A stretch of DNA of 64,000 nt from an uncultured Actinomyces sp. (GTDB lineage Bacteria > Actinomycetota > Actinomycetes > Actinomycetales > Actinomycetaceae). Positions 43,625-52,426 of this stretch are shown in pieces. The stretch is from assembly GCA_900545825.1 (NCBI GenBank), contig URAS01000006.1, forward strand, positions 1 to 64,000. Reading direction: 5' to 3'. The translations under genes were made by a program, and so were the position numbers. How positions within the stretch are numbered: the first letter of the stretch is position 1; every line of letters begins with the position of its first letter. The notes beneath the pieces were generated by a model, which saw nothing but the letters and a program-made list of their open reading frames with translations, was not told the DNA's origin and ran no database searches.

Positions 43625-45337
43625 GTGAGACTCATCATCGTTGGCGGCGTCGCCGCCGGTATGTCCGCGGCCACCCGCGCCCGCAGGCTCAGTGAAACCG
43701 CGGAAATCGTCGTCCTCGAGGCCGGGCCGTACGTGTCGTTCGCGAACTGTGGCCTGCCCTATCACCTGGCCGGCGAGATCGCCGACCGCAAGAAACTGCT
43801 GGTCCAGAAGCCGGAATCGCTGCGGGCGCGCGCCAACCTCGACGTGCGGGTGAACTCGCGGGTCACCCGGATCGACCGCTCACGCCGCGTCGTCGCCGTC
43901 GCCGGCCCCGAGGGCGAGTACGAGCTGGGCTACGACGACCTCATCCTCGCGCCCGGCGCCCAGGCCGTCGTGCCGGACCTGCCGGGGATCGACCTGCCGC
44001 AGGTCTCGACGCTGCAGACGATCGACGAGCTCGACCGGATCATGGAGGTCGCCGAGTCCGCGAAGCAGACGGCCGAGGCCGCGGGTCGGCGGCCGCTGGC
44101 GGTCGTCCTCGGTGCCGGATTCATCGGCCTCGAGACGGCCGAAGCGCTGGCCACCCGCGGTTTCGAGGTGGCGGTCGTCGAGGCCGCCGAGCGGGTGCTC
44201 GCGCCGATGCCGGCCGAGCTTTCGCGCCTGGTCGAGGCCGAACTCACGCGCCACGGCGTCGCGGTCCACACGGGCCAGCCCGCGCGGGCCATCGAGGCGC
44301 CGGCTTCGGCCGGGGGTGAGGGCGCCGCCGTGCAGGTGCGCCTGGAGGACGGCGCGCTGCCGGCCGACCTCGTCGTCTGCAGCGTCGGGGTGCGCCCGCG
44401 CAGCGAGCTGGCCGCCGACGCCGGCCTCGCCCTCACCGAGCGCGGCGCCATCGTCGTCGATGAGTGTCAGCGCACGTCGGACCCCCACATTTACGCCGCC
44501 GGCGACGCGACGGCGTGCCCGCTGGCGGCGGGCGGGACCGGGACCGTCCTCCTGGCGGCCCCCGCGAACCGTCAGGGTCGCCGCGCCGCCGACGCGATCC
44601 TCGGCGCCGAGGTCGGCGTGGCCCCCACGCCCGTCCGCCCCGCCGGCGCGACGGCGATTGTCCGCGTGTTTGACCTGGTGGCGGCGCGAACGGGTGCCAG
44701 CGCGGCCCAGCTCGAGGCCGCCGGGGCCGACTGGTTCGCCGTGCGCGTCACCGCGCCGTCGCACGCCGGCTACTATCCGGGCGCGCAGATGATGAACCTC
44801 GTCGCCTACTTCGGCGCCGACGGCACCCTGCTGGGTGCGGCCGCGACCGGCGGCGAGGGCGTCGACAAGCGGATCGACGTCCTGGCCACGGCGCTGCAGG
44901 CGGGGATGACGGCGGACGACCTCACCGAACTCGACCTCTGCTACGCCCCGCCGTTCGGGGCCGCAAAGGACGCGATCACCATGCTGGGGATGGCCGCGCA
45001 GAACGTCCTCACCGGTCTCAGCCCGCAGGTCGACCCGACCGAGACGGCGGCCGCCCTCGAGCACGACATCGTCCTCGACGTGCGCAACCAGGGTGAGCGC
45101 GACCGCACCCACATGCCCGGCACGCTGTTTATCCCGCTGCCGCAGCTGCGGGAGCGGATCGGCGAGGTCCACGAGGCCGTCGCCGCGCACCCCGGCGCGC
45201 GCGTCTTCGTCCACTGTCGCTCGGGCCAGCGGTCGTACCTGGCCGTGCGGATTCTGCGGCAAAACGGGATCGACGCCGTCAACATCAGCGGCGGCGAGCT
45301 GGCGATCCAGCGCGTCGCCCCCGAGCTGTGGCAGTGA
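43625..45337 (+). CDS. CoA-disulfide reductase/persulfide reductase with C-terminal rhodanese domain
   Basis: The 570-residue flavoprotein starts with the FAD fingerprint IIVGGVAAGMSAA, has active Cys42 in SFANCGLPY, an NAD(P)H site VLGAGFIGLETAE near residue 160, and YAAGDATA. The C-terminal rhodanese domain (about 475-570) carries Cys531 in VHCRSGQRS. This is the CoADR-Rhd fusion type that reduces CoA persulfides and polysulfides. GTG 43625 is preferred because AAAGGAG stands six bases before it, 23 bp after the cstR-like gene. Cytoplasmic, third gene of the operon. Confidence 0.92.
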   Translation: MRLIIVGGVAAGMSAATRARRLSETAEIVVLEAGPYVSFANCGLPYHLAGEIADRKKLLVQKPESLRARANLDVRVNSRVTRIDRSRRVVAVAGPEGEYELGYDDLILAPGAQAVVPDLPGIDLPQVSTLQTIDELDRIMEVAESAKQTAEAAGRRPLAVVLGAGFIGLETAEALATRGFEVAVVEAAERVLAPMPAELSRLVEAELTRHGVAVHTGQPARAIEAPASAGGEGAAVQVRLEDGALPADLVVCSVGVRPRSELAADAGLALTERGAIVVDECQRTSDPHIYAAGDATACPLAAGGTGTVLLAAPANRQGRRAADAILGAEVGVAPTPVRPAGATAIVRVFDLVAARTGASAAQLEAAGADWFAVRVTAPSHAGYYPGAQMMNLVAYFGADGTLLGAAATGGEGVDKRIDVLATALQAGMTADDLTELDLCYAPPFGAAKDAITMLGMAAQNVLTGLSPQVDPTETAAALEHDIVLDVRNQGERDRTHMPGTLFIPLPQLRERIGEVHEAVAAHPGARVFVHCRSGQRSYLAVRILRQNGIDAVNISGGELAIQRVAPELWQ

Positions 45338-45404
45338 GGGCGCTGGGGCGCTGAGGCGGGCTTCCGGTTGGTGGTCGGCCCGCGCCCCGGCCAACGCCCC
45401 GCGG

Positions 45405-46262
45405 CTACTCCGAGTCCAGCGGCGTCGGCCCCGTGGGCGCCGGGAACGCCTGGTCGATCTGGGCGAGGTCCTGCTCGGTGAGGTCGAGGTGCAGCGCGGC
45501 GACGTTGTCGCGCGTGTGCTCGGCCTTGCCGGAGCGGGGGATGGCGAGCGTATGGCCGTCGCGGATCACCCAGGCGAGCATGACCTGGGGGACCGTCGCC
45601 TCGTGGGCCTCGGCGATCTGGATGAGCGTCGGGTTCTCGAACAGCCCGGCGCCCTCGCGCAGCGTCGCCCCCTGCGCCAGCGGGCAGTACGCCATCGTCG
45701 CGACGTCCGCCTGACGTAGCATCGGCGCCAGCTCGTATTCGATGCCGCGCGAGGCGACGTGGTAGAGAACCTCGTTGACCTGGCAATTTTGGCCGTCGGG
45801 CAGGGCGAGCAGGTCGCGCATGTCGCCGACGTCGAGGTTCGAGACGCCCCAGCCGCGGAGGACGCCCTCGTCGACGAGGTCTTCCATGGCCTCGACGGTT
45901 TCGGCCAGCGGGGTGTCGCCGCGCCAGTGGAGCAGGTAGGTGTCGAGGTAGTCGGTACGCAGCCGGTCGAGCGACGCGTAGAACGATTCGCGCAGGCGGG
46001 CGCGGCCGGCGTTGGTCGGCAGGACTTTGCTGACGAGGTGGAGCTGGTCGCGCGGCAGGCCGGCGATGGCTTCGCCGACCAGATCTTCCGAGCGGCCCTC
46101 CCCGTACATTTCCGCGGTGTCGATGACCCGGGCGCCGGCCTCGATGCCGGCGACGAGGGAGGCGATCTCGTCCGACCGCAGCGACGGGTCGTCGCCGAGA
46201 TACCACGTCCCCAGGCCGATCGCGGGCAGGGTTGAACCGTTGGCGAGAGTGATCGTGTGCAT
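45405..46262 (-). CDS. Aldo/keto reductase
   Basis: The 285-residue NADPH-dependent oxidoreductase shows the catalytic tetrad. Asp and Tyr are in DTAEMYGEG, Lys in LVSKVLP and His in LLHWRGD. The cofactor end IPRSGKAEHTRDN is present. ATG 46262 follows GGAGG; an ATG seven codons earlier is less likely. It stands alone, convergent with the persulfide operon. The substrate is unknown. Confidence 0.9.
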   Translation of the reverse strand: MHTITLANGSTLPAIGLGTWYLGDDPSLRSDEIASLVAGIEAGARVIDTAEMYGEGRSEDLVGEAIAGLPRDQLHLVSKVLPTNAGRARLRESFYASLDRLRTDYLDTYLLHWRGDTPLAETVEAMEDLVDEGVLRGWGVSNLDVGDMRDLLALPDGQNCQVNEVLYHVASRGIEYELAPMLRQADVATMAYCPLAQGATLREGAGLFENPTLIQIAEAHEATVPQVMLAWVIRDGHTLAIPRSGKAEHTRDNVAALHLDLTEQDLAQIDQAFPAPTGPTPLDSE

Positions 46263-46590
46263 GGCGGGTCCTCCGATTGGCACGGTGAGCTACGTCACCA
46301 TTGTTCCAGGGTCCCGGCGGCGCTGCCAGTGTTTGTGCGGGCCCGCGGCGAGTCGGCTGCTGTGTGGCGGTGGCGGGGAGGGCGCCGTAGCAGGCTTCGT
46401 CAGTCGCCTGCCTAGGTGGCCTCCCCGGCGCCCTCGTGTCCCCGCGGCGAAACGCTCACCTAGATCCCGAAACGCTCACCTAATTTGTCAGAGCTACCGA
46501 TTACCGGACAGAAATGACAAGTTGGGTGAGCGTTTCGACTTGGGGTAGGCATTTCGAGGGCGTCGGCGGCCGCGGTGCTAGCGTGGCGGC
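46263..46590. other. Intergenic region between aldo/keto reductase and membrane protein
   Basis: This 328-bp stretch between divergent genes has no convincing gene. It carries a family B half-site and full palindrome (46448-46537) in its second half; the rest is GC-rich with no structure I can name. Confidence 0.5.
46448..46537. repeat. Family B half-site plus full palindrome
   Basis: A half-site (46448-46461) is followed by the full palindrome 46468-46537. Its centre (AGAGCTACCGATTACCGGAC and flanks) is the same as in the copy at 47205-47274, so these two copies are closer to each other than to the rest. Confidence 0.88.
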
Positions 46591-47220
46591 ATGAGAGTCA
46601 TCCGACGCCTGACCCGGGTCGGCCGCGAGCACCCGTGGCGCTGCATCGTCATCGCCTGCGTGGCGCTGGCGCTGCTGTCGATGGTGTCGAACATCGTGAC
46701 GATGACCGAGCTCGATGGCGGCCTCGTGGCCTGGTCGTGCGTCCGGAAGACCTTCTCGAAACTGCTCAACAGCGGGGTCGTGTGGGCGGGGCTGCCGGTG
46801 TATGCCGGCTGGCTCATGCGGCGGCCGTGGATGGCGGCGCTTGTCGGGCTCGCCGTAGCCGAGGCGGCGCTGGCGCTGCACTATGCGTCGGGGCAGCTCG
46901 TGGGGCTGTACGACGCGGGAATCTGGCCGGAGAATCGCAGCTGGTTCATCTTCGCGCTGGTGACGTGTCCTGTGCTCGGCCTCGTCGGGTACCTGGCGCG
47001 CGGGCGCGGATGGGTCGCCCTCCTGGCCCGCCTGGTCGTGCCGGTCGGCGCGGTGCTTGAGGCGCTCGATTACGTGTGGTTTTTCCCACCGCCGATTGAG
47101 CCGGTGGGTGACCGTGTCGGAACGCTGGTGTGTGCCCTCGTCCTCGCGTTCGCGGGAGGCTGGGGCTGCTGGACGGTGGTCGCGACCTGGAAGCGCCAGA
47201 ATCCCGAAACGCTCACCTAA
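46591..47220 (+). CDS. Small membrane protein of unknown function with repeat-encoded C-terminus
   Basis: No family recognised. The 209-residue protein has about five to six hydrophobic segments (about 20-38, 62-76, 82-95, 118-136, 141-165 and 180-200), with basic residues at the N-terminus as expected for the cytoplasmic side. It is flanked by family B repeats on both sides. Its last residues (PETLT) and stop codon are read from the left arm of the repeat at 47205-47274, so the original C-terminus was probably changed by repeat insertion. Convergent with hrpA. Confidence 0.65.
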   Translation: MRVIRRLTRVGREHPWRCIVIACVALALLSMVSNIVTMTELDGGLVAWSCVRKTFSKLLNSGVVWAGLPVYAGWLMRRPWMAALVGLAVAEAALALHYASGQLVGLYDAGIWPENRSWFIFALVTCPVLGLVGYLARGRGWVALLARLVVPVGAVLEALDYVWFFPPPIEPVGDRVGTLVCALVLAFAGGWGCWTVVATWKRQNPETLT

Positions 47221-47294
47221 TTTGTCAGAGCTACCGATTACCGGACAGAAATGACAAGTTAGGTGAGCGTTTCGATTGAGAGGTGAGCGTTTCG
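47205..47294. repeat. Family B palindrome overlapping a gene end, with half-site
   Basis: The full palindrome 47205-47274 includes the last five codons and the stop of the membrane protein gene. A half-site (AGGTGAGCGTTTCG, 47281-47294) ends 13 bp from the hrpA stop. It lies between convergent genes. Confidence 0.9.
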
Positions 47295-47307
47295 GGCTTT
47301 ACAGGCG

Positions 47308-50300
47308 CTACAGGCGCTTGGCGAGGGCGTCGAGGCGCTTCGGGCTGATCTTGCGGGCGGTGCCGAGCTGCTGGGCGAACAGCGAGACGCGCAGCTCTTC
47401 CTCGGCGAGGACGACCTCCCACGCGGCGTGCGCGCGTTCCGGGGTCCACGGTTCGGCGGTTGCGCGGGCGAGGGCGGCCTGGACGGTCGCGCGGGCCTCG
47501 CGGGCCTGCCAGGCGACGCCCTTGTCGCGGCCGGGGTTGTCGGCCGCGCGGGCGATGCGGGCGGCCGCGGCGCGGATCCAGCGGGCCAGGTGCGGCAGCC
47601 CCACGTCGCCCCACTGGGCGATGAAACCGGGCCCCATCAGGCGCGACAGGTGGTCGCGTTCGTCGGAGAGGATGTCGAGCAGCCGCATCGAGTCGGCCGC
47701 CGCGACGGCCCGCTCGAACTCGCCGACGGCCACGAGGGCGTCGGTGGCGTGGCGGACGACGTCGTAGACGCGGTCCTCCAACCGGTCGCGCACCCACGCC
47801 GACAGCTCGGCGAAGCGTCCCGGATCGCGGACGTCCTCGGCCCCCATATTCGCGCCCTGACCAGCCCATTCGTCGACGAGCCCGCGCGCGGCGACCCACT
47901 GGGCGTCGGCGACGAGGACCTCGGTGCTCGCGTACGGGCTGGCGGCCAGCGCGGCGGCCTCGGCGCCCCGCCACCTGGTCGTTACCCGCGCGGTCGGGAG
48001 GGCGTGCGCGGCGAGGATCAGCGCGGCCAGGCCGTCGGCGTGCCGCGCCCGCGCGACCACGGCCCGATCGAGCGTGACGAGGTCGGCCCGCCACGGCCCC
48101 TCCCAGCCGGTGAAGTCGCCCCACGACGGCCGCGACGGATCGGCCGGCGCGCCCGGCGCGAGGAGCGCGGGGAACGCGTCGAGCGACGTCCCCGCGGGCC
48201 CGGGAATCCGCACGGACTCGGGGATCGGGTTCGGCTGGGTGGGGAACGCCGCAAGTCCGCGCTGCTCGGCCAGCTGGGGCTTGCGCCCGCCCCGGCGGCC
48301 GGTGGTGTGCGTGGCGGCGCGGGCGTCGCGGATCGCGTCGCGCACGGCCGCACGCTCCCGCCCGCGCATCGAGTGAGCGAGTTTGCGCAGGTCCTTGCCG
48401 TGTCCGACGTCGCGCCCGGTCGGGTCGACGGCGATGAACGTCATGCGCAGGTGCGCGGGGAGGGCGCGGCGCGCCTGCTCCCAGGCGCCCTCGGTGACCT
48501 CGACGCTGCGGGTCGCGTCGACGGCGCGCGTGAACAGCTCGCGCAGGGCGGCCGGCGGCGCCGTGTTCCGCCGATCCCAGCGCGCGGCCCGCGACGCGGC
48601 GGCCGCGGAATCGGCCCCCGAACCCGGTGCGGCCTGCCGTTTCGTGCGCGGCGCGGGGGCCTCGACACCCGCCCAATTGGCCAGTCGCGCCATCGACGCC
48701 TCGAGCGCCTGCTGCTTCTTGTCGGCGGCGCTCGGCCCGGTCGGCTCCGCCTCGCCCTCGGGGTTGTCCAGGCGCTGGCGGATCCACGCCGTCACCTCGG
48801 CGGCGACGTCGGGCGCGGGCACCAGCTGACGCCGCACCTGCTTGGGCAGCGCGCGGATGAGGCCGGCGACGAGGTCGTCCCACATGCCCGGCACCAGCCA
48901 CTCGAAGGGCTCCGGGTCGAGGCCGCCCAGCGCCTCGACGGGAATCCGCACGCTGACGCCGTCGAAGTCCGAACCGGGGTCGAACTCGTAGGCCAGCGCG
49001 AACGCCGCGCCCTCGCCGCGCCACCGGTCGGGGAAGCCCAGGGCCTCGCGCTGTTTCGCGCTGGCGACGAGGTCGGCCGGCGACACCTGGTCGCCGACGC
49101 GCTCACCGAGCGTCGGCGCCGCGGCCGACCCCGACGTGTAATTCGTCGGCCCGGCGGGCGCCACCTGCTCGGCCAAATCGGGCAGCAGCAGCGACGGCGG
49201 GAAGTCCAAAAAATGCGGGTCTTCGCGGCGCTTGGCCTTCCACCAGCGCGAAAAATGCCCCTCGGAGCACACGTCGGCGCCCACGCGCTCGTCGAAAAAC
49301 CGGAAGAGGGCGTCCTCGCCGGCGACGAGCCCCGGCTTGCGGGTGCGCCGCTCGACCTCGCGCGCGGCCTCGAGCGCCTTGGCGTTACGCGCGGCAAAGT
49401 CGGGCCGACCTCGCCAATCGCCCTCGACGAGGGCGTGCCGGATGAACATTTCCCGCGCCAACTCCAGCGCCGCTGGCTCGGCGTCGGCGCGCTTGGCCTC
49501 GTCCAGCGCCTCGGATAGGGCGATCGCGTGCGTCGGCTGGTGCAGCCGCTCGCCCGGCAGCCGCTTGTTCCCCAGCCGCCCCAGCAGCACCGGCTTATCG
49601 GCGCTGATCGTCAGCCCGTAGAGGCTCGCGCGCTCGCGGATCATCGCCGCGCCGTTGCGTGACGACCAGAAAATCCCCGAATACGACCGCTTAAGCAGCG
49701 GCCCGGCGGCCTCGTCGATCCACGCCGGGTCGATGCGGGCGACCGAGCGGGCGAACAGGCGCGAGGTCTCGACCAGCTCGGCGGTCATCACCCAGTCGTG
49801 GTGCCGCTTCGCCAGGCCGGACCCCGGCCAAATGTGGAACCGCGTGCCGCGGGTGCCCTCGTATTCTTTGGCGGCGGCGTCCCAGCGGCCGAGGTTCGAC
49901 AACAGGCCGACCAGCAGCGACCGGTGGATCGCGTCGGAGTCGCTGGCCGAGGTCGTCTCGGCGACGCACGCCGCGGCGACCGCATCCGCCGGCGTCAGGC
50001 CGGCGCCGCGTTCGGCGTCGATGTCCGCGGGCGTGGGCCGCGACAGCTGGTGGACGCGGATCCCGATCTCGCCGGCCATGCTGCGCAGCTGCCCGACCAT
50101 GTCCTGCCACTCGCGACACCGCAGGTAGTGAAGGTATTCGCGCTGGCACAGCCGCCGCAGCGCCGAACCCGACAGTTCGCGCGACTGGGTGCGGATGTAG
50201 CGCCACAGGTTGAGGTAGGCGAGAAAGTCCGAGGTCGGATCGGTGAACCTGGCGTGCGCGGCGTCGGCGGTGCCCGGCGAGTCGGCCGGGCGCAGGCGGA

Positions 50301-51939
50301 CGTCCTGCATCGACAGGGCGGCGACGATGACGAGGACGTCGGAGGCGCAGCCCCTCCGGTTCGCCTCGACGAGGATCCGTGCCAGGCGGGGGTCGATCGG
50401 CAGTCGGGCCAGGTCGCGGCCGATTCGGGTGAGCTTCAGCGACTTCGGGTCCTTGAGGGCGCCCAGCTCGACCAGCAGGTTGATGCCGTCGCGCACCTGC
50501 CTGGGGTCCGGCGGGTCGAGGAATGGGAAGCCCTCGATCGGGGTGAGGCCCAGCGACGCCATCTGCAAAATGACGGCGGCCAGCGAGGTGCGCAAAATCT
50601 CGGGTTCCGTGAACTCCGGGCGCGCCTCGAACTCCTCTTCCGAGTACAGCCGGATCGCGACGCCCTCGGCGATACGCCCGCAGCGGCCCGAGCGCTGGTT
50701 TGCCGACGCCTGGGAGATCGGCTCGATCGGCAGCCGCTGGACCTTCGTGCGGTTCGAGAACCGCGAAATCCGCGCCAGGCCCGGGTCGATGACGTAGTGG
50801 ATGCCGGGCACGGTCAGCGACGTCTCGGCGACGTTGGTCGCGAGGACGACGCGGCGGGTCTGGTGCGGTTCGAACACGCGGTGCTGCTCGGCGGGCGACA
50901 GGCGCGCATACAGCGGGACGACCTCGACGGAGCGCGGCTTGCGGCCCGCCCGGTTGCCGTCGCCAGCGGCCAGATAGCGATCGCGCAGGTGGTCGCGGAG
51001 GGCGGCGTCGACGTCGCGAATGTCCTGCTCGCCGGGCAGGAACACCAAAATGTCGCCCTCACCCAGCGCACTGAGGTCGTCGACTGCCTCGCAGATGCCG
51101 TCCTCGACGTCGATGTCGCGCCCCTCGGGGTCGGTGAGGGGCCGGTACACGATCTCGACGGGGTAGGTGCGGCCCGACACCTCGATGATCGGCACGTCCG
51201 CGCCGCCGAGGGCGTGCGAAAAGTGCGCGGCGAAGCGTTCGGAGTCGATCGTCGCCGACGTGATGATGACCTTGAGGTCGGGCCGTTTAGGCAGCAGTGC
51301 CGCCAGGTAGCCGAGGATGAAGTCGATGTTGAGCGAGCGCTCGTGCGCCTCGTCGACGATGATCGCGTCGTAGCGGCGCAGCATGGGGTCCGACGCGATC
51401 TCGGCCAGAAGGATGCCGTCGGTCATGAGCTTGACCATGGTGTTCGGGCCGACCTCGTCGGTGAACCGCACCTGATAGCCGATCGTGTCGCCCAGGCGTT
51501 GCCCCAGTTCGGAGGCGATGCGTTCGGCGACCGTGCGCGCGGCCAGGCGTCGGGGTTGGGTGTGGCCGATGAGGGCCTCGGCGCCCAGGCCGAGCTCGAG
51601 GCACATCTTCGGCAGCTGCGTCGTCTTGCCCGACCCCGTCGCGCCCGAGACGACGACGACCTGGTGATCCCGGATCGCCGCGATGATTTCGTCGCGCCGC
51701 TGCGAAACCGGTAACTGCGGCGGATAGGTGAGAGCCGGCAGATGGGCCCGCCGTCGGGCGACGACGTCGGGGCTGGGTCGGCGCGGAGGGCGGTGTCCGG
51801 CGCCGCGGCGGGGCGCGTCGCCGCGCGGATTGCGGGACTTCCGCGCGTTGTGCTGCCGCTTCGGGGCGGGCTGGGCGCCGCCGTCGCGCCGATGAGAGCG
51901 CCGGCTGGGTTCGTTGGGAGGCGTGGGCATCGGTGCCAT
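47308..51939 (-). CDS. hrpA: DEAH-box RNA helicase HrpA
   Basis: The protein of about 1,543 residues is an ATP-dependent RNA helicase. After a basic, low-complexity N-terminal tail (1-75) come Walker A GATGSGKTTQ (about 99), DEAH in IIVDEAHERS (about 195), SAT in ITSATID and motif VI QRSGRCGR. Helicase-associated and OB-fold regions follow, then a long C-terminal DUF3418-type part. Enterobacterial HrpA is about 1,300 residues; this one has a longer C-terminal half. HrpA has been tied to rescue of stalled ribosomes in E. coli. The start is uncertain: ATG 51939 or 51930, neither with a clear ribosome-binding site. A NanR-like palindrome (51989-52000) lies upstream. Confidence 0.93.
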   Translation of the reverse strand: MAPMPTPPNEPSRRSHRRDGGAQPAPKRQHNARKSRNPRGDAPRRGAGHRPPRRPSPDVVARRRAHLPALTYPPQLPVSQRRDEIIAAIRDHQVVVVSGATGSGKTTQLPKMCLELGLGAEALIGHTQPRRLAARTVAERIASELGQRLGDTIGYQVRFTDEVGPNTMVKLMTDGILLAEIASDPMLRRYDAIIVDEAHERSLNIDFILGYLAALLPKRPDLKVIITSATIDSERFAAHFSHALGGADVPIIEVSGRTYPVEIVYRPLTDPEGRDIDVEDGICEAVDDLSALGEGDILVFLPGEQDIRDVDAALRDHLRDRYLAAGDGNRAGRKPRSVEVVPLYARLSPAEQHRVFEPHQTRRVVLATNVAETSLTVPGIHYVIDPGLARISRFSNRTKVQRLPIEPISQASANQRSGRCGRIAEGVAIRLYSEEEFEARPEFTEPEILRTSLAAVILQMASLGLTPIEGFPFLDPPDPRQVRDGINLLVELGALKDPKSLKLTRIGRDLARLPIDPRLARILVEANRRGCASDVLVIVAALSMQDVRLRPADSPGTADAAHARFTDPTSDFLAYLNLWRYIRTQSRELSGSALRRLCQREYLHYLRCREWQDMVGQLRSMAGEIGIRVHQLSRPTPADIDAERGAGLTPADAVAAACVAETTSASDSDAIHRSLLVGLLSNLGRWDAAAKEYEGTRGTRFHIWPGSGLAKRHHDWVMTAELVETSRLFARSVARIDPAWIDEAAGPLLKRSYSGIFWSSRNGAAMIRERASLYGLTISADKPVLLGRLGNKRLPGERLHQPTHAIALSEALDEAKRADAEPAALELAREMFIRHALVEGDWRGRPDFAARNAKALEAAREVERRTRKPGLVAGEDALFRFFDERVGADVCSEGHFSRWWKAKRREDPHFLDFPPSLLLPDLAEQVAPAGPTNYTSGSAAAPTLGERVGDQVSPADLVASAKQREALGFPDRWRGEGAAFALAYEFDPGSDFDGVSVRIPVEALGGLDPEPFEWLVPGMWDDLVAGLIRALPKQVRRQLVPAPDVAAEVTAWIRQRLDNPEGEAEPTGPSAADKKQQALEASMARLANWAGVEAPAPRTKRQAAPGSGADSAAAASRAARWDRRNTAPPAALRELFTRAVDATRSVEVTEGAWEQARRALPAHLRMTFIAVDPTGRDVGHGKDLRKLAHSMRGRERAAVRDAIRDARAATHTTGRRGGRKPQLAEQRGLAAFPTQPNPIPESVRIPGPAGTSLDAFPALLAPGAPADPSRPSWGDFTGWEGPWRADLVTLDRAVVARARHADGLAALILAAHALPTARVTTRWRGAEAAALAASPYASTEVLVADAQWVAARGLVDEWAGQGANMGAEDVRDPGRFAELSAWVRDRLEDRVYDVVRHATDALVAVGEFERAVAAADSMRLLDILSDERDHLSRLMGPGFIAQWGDVGLPHLARWIRAAAARIARAADNPGRDKGVAWQAREARATVQAALARATAEPWTPERAHAAWEVVLAEEELRVSLFAQQLGTARKISPKRLDALAKRL

Positions 51940-52257
51940 TGTACGGAGCGGGACGTGAACCTGCCGAAAGGCCCAGAATCTCGCCGTTTTAGACGTCTGA
52001 TGGGCGGTGTGAGCCCTGTCACGAATTGGATTCTCTCCAGATTGCTCCAACCGTCCTCTCATTCTGGCCTGAAAGGGCGGTAAGTGCCGCTACCGCGCGG
52101 TTAACAACTTATGTAGGGGTTCAGCTAAACGGGTTTTTATGCCGATAACCTGCACGGATACCCGGTAACCCCCTATTGATTCTGGACAATTAATGGGATA
52201 GCAATGAGGATGTCAGCGTGACACACGCAGCCTGCACGTGAAAGGACACGGAGAAAA
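51940..52257. other. Intergenic region between hrpA and the small-peptide operon
   Basis: This 318-bp stretch lies between divergent genes. It is AT-richer than its surroundings from about 52080. TTGATT (52176-52181) and TAGCAA (52199-52204), 17 bp apart, are a weak candidate promoter for the small-peptide operon. TTAGACGTCTGA at 51989-52000 resembles the nan operator. No gene is seen. Confidence 0.4.
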
Positions 52258-52392
52258 ATGTTCGCAGAAGCGCCGCTCGATCCTCAGAACGATCCGCACC
52301 CGGTTTGGCACTGGCTCCAGGAGTGCGGCCCCGACCTCCTCGAAGCCGTCAAGGCCATGCTCGGCTTCGCCCTCGGGTTCGTCGGCAAGTAA
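52258..52392 (+). CDS. 44-residue acidic amphipathic peptide (porin-like candidate 1)
   Basis: A short gene with GGAG four bases before ATG 52258. The product has a Pro/Asp-rich N-terminal half (LDPQNDPHPVWHWLQECG) and a C-terminal helix-forming half (LLEAVKAMLGFALGFVGK), one Cys, and a net negative charge. There is no signal peptide. Size, charge and lack of a leader recall corynebacterial PorA/PorH, which are exported without a signal and form outer-membrane channels; leaderless bacteriocins have a similar size but are usually basic. It is the first of three genes in a row, with a 203-residue secreted protein and a second 44-residue peptide. No homology is claimed. Confidence 0.6.
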   Translation: MFAEAPLDPQNDPHPVWHWLQECGPDLLEAVKAMLGFALGFVGK

Positions 52393-52426
52393 TCGTCCCG
52401 CCTTTACACAAGATACGGAGAGCGAT

